DNA of 10,170 nt. Origin: Ktedonobacteraceae bacterium (lineage in GTDB: Bacteria; Chloroflexota; Ktedonobacteria; Ktedonobacterales; Ktedonobacteraceae). Position 1 is the stretch's first letter. Every line of letters starts with the position of its first letter. Below the pieces are notes generated by a model. The model was given only the letters and a program-made list of their open reading frames with translations, was not told the DNA's origin and searched no databases. Shown here piece after piece: positions 7,101-10,170 of this stretch. The translations under genes were made by a program, and so were the position numbers. Location of the stretch: assembly GCA_014896635.1 (NCBI GenBank), contig JADBKA010000166.1, forward strand, positions 1 through 10,170, read 5' to 3'.

Positions 7101-8254
7101 GAGCGAAACTGATAGAGCAGGCGATCTCCAACAGCCAGCAAGCTCTTCGCCTGGCGGAACAGCTCGATGACCCGTCAACGCTTTCTCTGGCACTGGATGC
7201 AGCAAGCTTCACTGCCAGTGCGCATCACCACTATAACGAAGCTCACACGTTCCAGCATCGTCGCCAGCGGCTGGTAGATCGTCTCATCGACCGCGAAGAA
7301 ATCTACGATCTTTACATTTCGCTTGGCAGGGTACATGAGCAGATCGCAGACTATGCCACCGCACTCACATGGTTCGGGCGGGCCTGGAAGATCGCTCAGA
7401 CGATGGAAAGCCCGAATATGCTGCTTTCCAGCATGACCGGGCGCATGAGGGCCTGGCGTTCCTGGAATCGCTGGGAGAATGCAACACAGGTTGCGCATGA
7501 CATGCTGCACTTGATTGAGCAATATCAGCAGGACGAAAAACGGCAGCGCTGGGCATTGGAGACACTGGCAACTATCGCTTATCGCACCGGCAGACAGGAA
7601 GAAGGCGAGTACTATACTCGCCAGTACCAGCGCCTGCTCAACCAGCAGGGAAAATCTGCTCCTACCGACGAAGCAGCGAAGCAGCAGGAAGCCAGAATGC
7701 ACGCTATCTACCTGGCACGTGAAGACTGGCAACGCGCAACGGCAACCTACAAAGAGAAAGTACGCAGCAGCGAGCCATTCCCTTCCCCGGAAGTGCTCTC
7801 TACACTGGCGGAGTTACTCGTTATTACCGGCGATACGACCGAGGCACAGGCCGCAATGTGCGAGCGTGCAATCCAGCAGGCGCAGGCTGCGGGGGCGCAC
7901 AAGAGCCTTGCAGTAGCTTTGCGGGCGCGTGGCCATATGTATATAGGCCAGCAGCAGTGGCAACAGGCAGAAAACGATCTACGCCAGGCACTACAATACT
8001 GCGAAGATCTCGATCTCCCCTGGGAACGCGGCAACACGCTCTACTACCTGGGCATACTCTACCAGAGACGTGCCAGCCAGTATGCTCCGGCTGAAAGGAA
8101 TAAACGCAGCGAAGATATCGGGCGCGCTCACCGTCACTTTGAGCTAGCTCTTGGCTTCTTTGAATCGCTGCAAGCGGTTCCGGCGATACAACGTGTGCGC
8201 CGGGCAATGGCAGAGGACACAGAGGAGCGGGTTGTAGATCTACAGCGCAGTTAG
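4136..8254 (+). CDS. Giant signalling protein: double zinc ribbon, class III nucleotide cyclase, STAND ATPase, TPR array
   Basis: 1372 residues, no signal peptide or membrane segment, so cytoplasmic. The domains in order: two zinc knuckles (C3/C6/C17/C20 and C27/C30/C41/C44); a Ser/Thr/Pro/Gln-rich linker (about 48-100); a class III cyclase domain (about 103-290) with metal Asp D114 in FADITGST and D158 in EKYIGDAVMAVFG, adenine-type Lys K154, and transition-state N236 and R240 in GDAVNTAAR; a STAND-type NTPase (about 306-700) with Walker A GAPGIGKS (340-347), Walker B IIVVEDLQWAD (500-510) and EGNPFFVEEIVR (592-603); a winged-helix-like FKHILIREVVY segment; and TPR-like repeats from about 830 to 1345. 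The layout recalls soluble adenylyl cyclases of the mammalian sAC type. It probably makes cAMP under control of the NTPase and TPR sensor, but the second base-specifying position is Leu (L229). The ligand and targets are unknown. Residues about 403-477 are encoded by A+T-rich DNA. Confidence 0.9.
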   Translation: MRCPNCQTMNPANAKFCLECGNRLVICPACGTINLPVAKFCIECGTALQSKEAASGPTSPTQPVSQIATGQQHTLSPAVADNGAANGTTTQPVHVPELLVPSEERRIVTVMFADITGSTPLADRLDPEDLRAILTGYFNLMAEQIRKHGGTVEKYIGDAVMAVFGLPIAHEDDPDRAIRTALDMQAALNQFNDSRQAQMSDATRLQMRIGINTGEVAAPSATYQRQDFLITGDAVNTAARLQQAAAPDTILVGERTYLSARDVFEFRALAPLYVKGKPEPLPTYVVLGPRQRTATIAQHPRGIEGRQAPLVGRTLELMLLHANYARVQAERRPHLITLLGAPGIGKSRLVREFIIREQEAAKRVSAPESSASPKLLYGRCPPYGEGITYWPLVEILRSLLDVCEDESNQDLDRRLLEFVRSTLAYAKRAESAEDIASNIKRHIGRGLNDRFDRIDTYPEFKPTAKLSSHGTGNKQRGPKVALLRAWRVLLEALAEQQPLIIVVEDLQWADEALLEFLEYLIDRITNAPILFLCPARQDFFERRHDWGGGKRNFTTIEMEALSQEECSELVDALLNTDDLPEVLRNTILARAEGNPFFVEEIVRMFIDQGILVPEEDATLQTTRWRPGPYSELLSDLAVPAEHLQDNLLDAHYLLPLPRVPDTIQGVLAARVDLLNPTEKLILQHAAIIGRTFWLSAVLELATGISAATVLDALASLVHRDFILEVEQPSRSLMEHDRNFSFKHILIREVVYNNIPRVRRTQEHAHLALWLEEKIADRRENFIELLAHHYRQALNTWSPALPLHAIEIKYTSLSTATSTGEETPVQLTRAELRQRAIAYLILAGDQALHSYSTLRAIGAYSDALDLLAESGAGSQEHIKMFMKLGDAYVQRGNMEAALREYRQALHLAQQERSLLTDRELLTLYERMAAPATRWLAHFDNTPDPQEIRAYIDAGLQLLEKDEVSSERVSFLTYQALWYIRQMESTTPAERAKLIEQAISNSQQALRLAEQLDDPSTLSLALDAASFTASAHHHYNEAHTFQHRRQRLVDRLIDREEIYDLYISLGRVHEQIADYATALTWFGRAWKIAQTMESPNMLLSSMTGRMRAWRSWNRWENATQVAHDMLHLIEQYQQDEKRQRWALETLATIAYRTGRQEEGEYYTRQYQRLLNQQGKSAPTDEAAKQQEARMHAIYLAREDWQRATATYKEKVRSSEPFPSPEVLSTLAELLVITGDTTEAQAAMCERAIQQAQAAGAHKSLAVALRARGHMYIGQQQWQQAENDLRQALQYCEDLDLPWERGNTLYYLGILYQRRASQYAPAERNKRSEDIGRAHRHFELALGFFESLQAVPAIQRVRRAMAEDTEERVVDLQRS

Positions 8255-9207
8255 CCGGACATATCCCACAGCAGCGGAGCTGACCAGACCTGTGTTGAAT
8301 CCCACATAGCTCCCATATCGGGCGGCATCACTGAAATATGGATCTGGGCCAGATTCGCCCCTGCCGCCCGTAAGGAGGTCCGAATGCTGTTTAATGCCAG
8401 ATCCGGCGTATTATTCGTCCGGCTCAGGTGCGCCAGCCAGAGCCAGCGCACGCTATCAAAACGCCAGGCTCTGAGCAAAGCTTCAGCCGCTTGCTGGTTG
8501 GAGAGATGCCCGGTCGGACTGAGTATGCGCTGCTTCAGGCGCTGTGGATAGGGACCACGCAAAAGAAGCTCCCGATCATGATTCGCTTCGAGGATAAGCA
8601 GATCTGCCTGCTGTATCGCTTCCAGCATCACAGGCGTTACCTCCCCGCTGTCAGTCACGATACAGACGCGACAGCCGCCAGTGCTTAAAAAATACCCACA
8701 GGGAGCGACCGCATCATGCGAAACAGGAAAAGAAGTTATTTCGATATCACCAACTGTGCAACTCCCACCCACAGCAAGAGGAAGCATAGATTGCCGGGCT
8801 ATCTTTTTGCCGTTCATAGAGAAATTTTCATGAAAAGAGGATATTGCTACATCACCAGCAATAACATCGTGTACAGCGAATTCAATAGCTCTGAGATTCC
8901 CTGCCTCGGTTCTCCACGCGCCGGCAGCCATACTCTCTACAAGAGAGCGAAACGTGCGCGGGTCTGTGATCACGGGTAGCGCATAATACTTCATCAGCGT
9001 GGGCAGACCCTGCACATGATCGCTGTGTTCATGAGTGATCAGAACACCCTGTAATTGCGTAGGAGAAACACCCGCAAGCCGCAGGCGCTCTAGAAGTAAC
9101 CGTGTACTCAATCCTGCATCAACCAGCAACTTTGTTCGGCCCAGCGGCCCGGCTTCGACCAGTAGCGCATTCCCACTGCTACTGCTTGCCAATGAGATGA
9201 CTCGCAT
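8251..9207 (-). CDS. WalJ/YycJ-like metallo-beta-lactamase-fold hydrolase (putative nuclease)
   Basis: 318 residues. The start LASSSSGNALLVE (6-18) corresponds to the L-A-S-G-S-S-G-N signature of WalJ/YycJ proteins. The metal motif THEHSDHVQGL (58-68; H59, H61, D63, H64) follows, then SHDA (H164), TDSG (D186), EANHD (207-211), RILSPTGHLSN (H234) and AHLSRTNN (H260). This nearly complete family signature makes the assignment strong. Bacillus homologues are about 264 residues and are implicated in DNA repair exonuclease activity and in the walRK locus. Here walRK is not nearby. The extra length is mostly about 30 residues between the first and second half of the fold (roughly 105-150), encoded by A+T-rich DNA. 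AGGAGGAG (plus 9217-9224) precedes ATG 9207 and lies inside the 3' end of the amidohydrolase gene. The stop overlaps that of the cyclase gene on the other strand by 4 nt. Confidence 0.87.
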   Translation of the reverse strand: MRVISLASSSSGNALLVEAGPLGRTKLLVDAGLSTRLLLERLRLAGVSPTQLQGVLITHEHSDHVQGLPTLMKYYALPVITDPRTFRSLVESMAAGAWRTEAGNLRAIEFAVHDVIAGDVAISSFHENFSMNGKKIARQSMLPLAVGGSCTVGDIEITSFPVSHDAVAPCGYFLSTGGCRVCIVTDSGEVTPVMLEAIQQADLLILEANHDRELLLRGPYPQRLKQRILSPTGHLSNQQAAEALLRAWRFDSVRWLWLAHLSRTNNTPDLALNSIRTSLRAAGANLAQIHISVMPPDMGAMWDSTQVWSAPLLWDMSG

Positions 9208-9211
9208 AGCA

Positions 9212-10060
9212 CTACTCTCCTCCTATGTTGAGGAGGCGGCGCGCGTTTTCACCCAGGATTTTCTCCAGTGACTCGTTATCCAGGCCAGACTGCTTGATAT
9301 GATCCATCACTCGTTTCTGACGTAACAGCCCATAATCGCTTGCAAAGAGGATGCGCTCGGCACCAACCAGTTGTACTGCTATAGGAAAAACAGTCGCTCG
9401 ATACAGATAAATGGTTGCGGCTGTATCATACCACACATTGGCCGTGATATGTTGAATTTCCGGCATGAGGCAATAAAAAGGAAGACCTCCTCCCCAATGG
9501 GCTGCAATAAAGCGCACATCAGGAAAGGCGGTGAGGAACGCAACGATATCTTGCAACGAGACATCTCCCTTGCCGGGATAGTCATGCCCGACAGGTTCGC
9601 TGCAATGCGAGAGGACAAGTAAGCGGTAGTGACGTACCACTTCTATAATTGGTGAGAGTAAAGCAACGTCAGAGAGCCGGTAGCCCTGACCATGCGGCAT
9701 CAGTTCGCCCAGTCCGATCATACCGGCTTCGGCACAGCGCACCAGTTCGCGCACTGCATGCTTTCCAGTCGTTGGCTGCGCCACTGCCATGCCATAGATG
9801 CGACCAGGATAACGGCGCATCGCTTCTATCACATAGCTGTTTGTCTCTTCTATCAAGCCAGGATCGCGCCAGCCAAAGGAAAAAGTTACAGCGGCATCCA
9901 CACCAGATCTATCCATCTCTGCCACTAGATCATCAGCGGTCGCCAGGTGTATACGAGGGTTGCTGTAGAGCATACTGAACCAGGGATCGCGCTGACAATA
10001 GCGCTCGCGCTGCTGGCAGATGTCAGGTGGAAAGATGTGTGTATGAAAATCGACTAGCAT
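9212..10060 (-). CDS. Amidohydrolase-2 family TIM-barrel metal hydrolase / decarboxylase
   Basis: 282 residues, typical of PF04909 (the ACMSD / gamma-resorcylate decarboxylase group and relatives). The protein begins directly with VDFHTHIFPP, giving metal ligands H6 and H8. Later ligands are H152 in VLSHCSEP, H188 in IAAHWGGG and D242 in LFASDYG, and the protein ends in the usual GENARRLL helix (270-277). E119 in GLGEL lies on the strand that carries a further ligand in some amidohydrolases. There is no signal peptide. The substrate cannot be predicted; family members hydrolyse or decarboxylate small, often aromatic or cyclic, carboxylates. ATG 10060 is preceded by AGGA (plus 10067-10070) 6 nt away. 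Its stop is 4 nt before the start of the WalJ-like gene, so translation is probably coupled. A terminator-like hairpin lies immediately upstream. Confidence 0.88.
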   Translation of the reverse strand: MLVDFHTHIFPPDICQQRERYCQRDPWFSMLYSNPRIHLATADDLVAEMDRSGVDAAVTFSFGWRDPGLIEETNSYVIEAMRRYPGRIYGMAVAQPTTGKHAVRELVRCAEAGMIGLGELMPHGQGYRLSDVALLSPIIEVVRHYRLLVLSHCSEPVGHDYPGKGDVSLQDIVAFLTAFPDVRFIAAHWGGGLPFYCLMPEIQHITANVWYDTAATIYLYRATVFPIAVQLVGAERILFASDYGLLRQKRVMDHIKQSGLDNESLEKILGENARRLLNIGGE

Positions 10061-10073
10061 GGGAGATCCTATT

Positions 10074-10110
10074 GTTAAAGAAAAAGGCTTGCTTCAACGA
10101 AGCAAACCTT
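10074..10110 (-). terminator. Strong hairpin with U-rich tail just before the amidohydrolase gene (terminator or leader attenuator)
   Basis: Stem: AAGG (10084-10087) pairs with CCTT (10107-10110), then one mismatch, then TTGCTTC (10089-10095) pairs with GAAGCAA (10099-10105) around a 3-nt loop AAC. Read on the minus strand the stem is followed by a T-rich run (plus 10074-10085, TTTTTCTTT core), the form of an intrinsic terminator. The tail ends about 13 nt before the amidohydrolase start. It either ends a gene beyond the right edge or controls read-through into the amidohydrolase-walJ operon. The plus-strand tail is poorer in T. Confidence 0.6.
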
Positions 10111-10140
10111 CTCTATTTGAACTCTGCGGTGGAAAGATTG

Positions 10141-10157
10141 ACTCAATTTTGTTGAGT
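10141..10157. repeat. Short inverted repeat, possible operator
   Basis: ACTCAA (10141-10146) and TTGAGT (10152-10157) flank a 5-nt TTTTG spacer. The site lies 80-97 nt upstream of the amidohydrolase start on its 5' side, in a 110-nt stretch at the window edge where I find no supported gene. A 6-bp inverted repeat with an odd-length spacer could bind a dimeric regulator, but it could also be chance. Confidence 0.22.
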
Positions 10158-10170
10158 GCTCGCCTGGACG

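Noticed and set aside
7175..7732. A 185-codon minus-strand open frame inside the TPR region.
   Set aside because: Shadow of the real gene: no known domain, and the plus-strand frame is continuous through the whole region.
4136..8254. Interpreting the cyclase-STAND protein as a CBASS or Pycsar anti-phage system.
   Set aside because: No adjacent effector (cyclic nucleotide-binding, nuclease or membrane protein) is encoded; neighbours on both sides are metabolic genes.
10061..10170. Partial gene or tRNA at the right edge.
   Set aside because: Several frames stay open over this short stretch, but none shows a recognisable protein ending, and no cloverleaf with a TTC-type T-loop could be built.

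Overview
The window looks like ordinary chromosomal DNA from a free-living Gram-positive-type bacterium of moderate G+C content. My best guess is Chloroflexota, class Ktedonobacteria, or a relative. This is an inference. It rests on the very large zinc-ribbon / class III nucleotide cyclase / STAND ATPase / TPR protein, the strong AGGAGG-type ribosome binding sites, and the mix of propionyl-CoA genes with catabolic hydrolases. I cannot prove the taxonomy from the sequence. I see no mobile element, CRISPR array, tRNA or rRNA.

Left part (1-2864, plus strand). The window opens inside the 3' end of a probable thiamine-diphosphate enzyme. It is followed 19 nt later by a cyclase-family (PF04199, kynurenine formamidase / isatin hydrolase-like) metal hydrolase, and the two look like a small catabolic operon. 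After a 223-nt gap comes a full-length propionyl-CoA-type carboxylase carboxyltransferase subunit (pccB-like).

Middle-left (2880-3885, minus strand). A methylmalonyl-CoA epimerase lies tail to tail with pccB, only 15 nt away. The pair covers two consecutive steps: propionyl-CoA to (S)-methylmalonyl-CoA, then to the (R) epimer used by the mutase. Upstream of the epimerase, 31 nt away in the same direction, is a DUF402 protein that seems to have lost part of the acidic metal-binding set of its family. A reasonable promoter and ribosome binding site place its start at 3885.

Centre (4136-8254, plus strand). A 1372-residue signalling protein has two zinc knuckles, a class III cyclase domain with an unusual base-specifying residue, a STAND-type P-loop NTPase and a long TPR array. 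It is transcribed divergently from the DUF402 gene. The divergent intergenic region holds a G+C-rich potential hairpin.

Right part (8251-10060, minus strand). An amidohydrolase-2 family TIM-barrel hydrolase is followed, 4 nt after its stop, by a WalJ/YycJ-like metallo-beta-lactamase-fold protein, clearly an operon. The stop codon of the latter overlaps the stop of the giant cyclase gene by 4 nt. A strong hairpin with a U-rich tail sits only 13-50 nt ahead of the amidohydrolase start. It is either the terminator of an upstream gene outside the window or a leader attenuator.

The content is mostly recognisable housekeeping, catabolic and signalling genes. The points most worth a second look are the departures from family consensus in active-site positions (cyclase-family hydrolase, DUF402, nucleotide cyclase, PccB), the A+T-rich segment inside the STAND domain, and the leader hairpin at the right edge.
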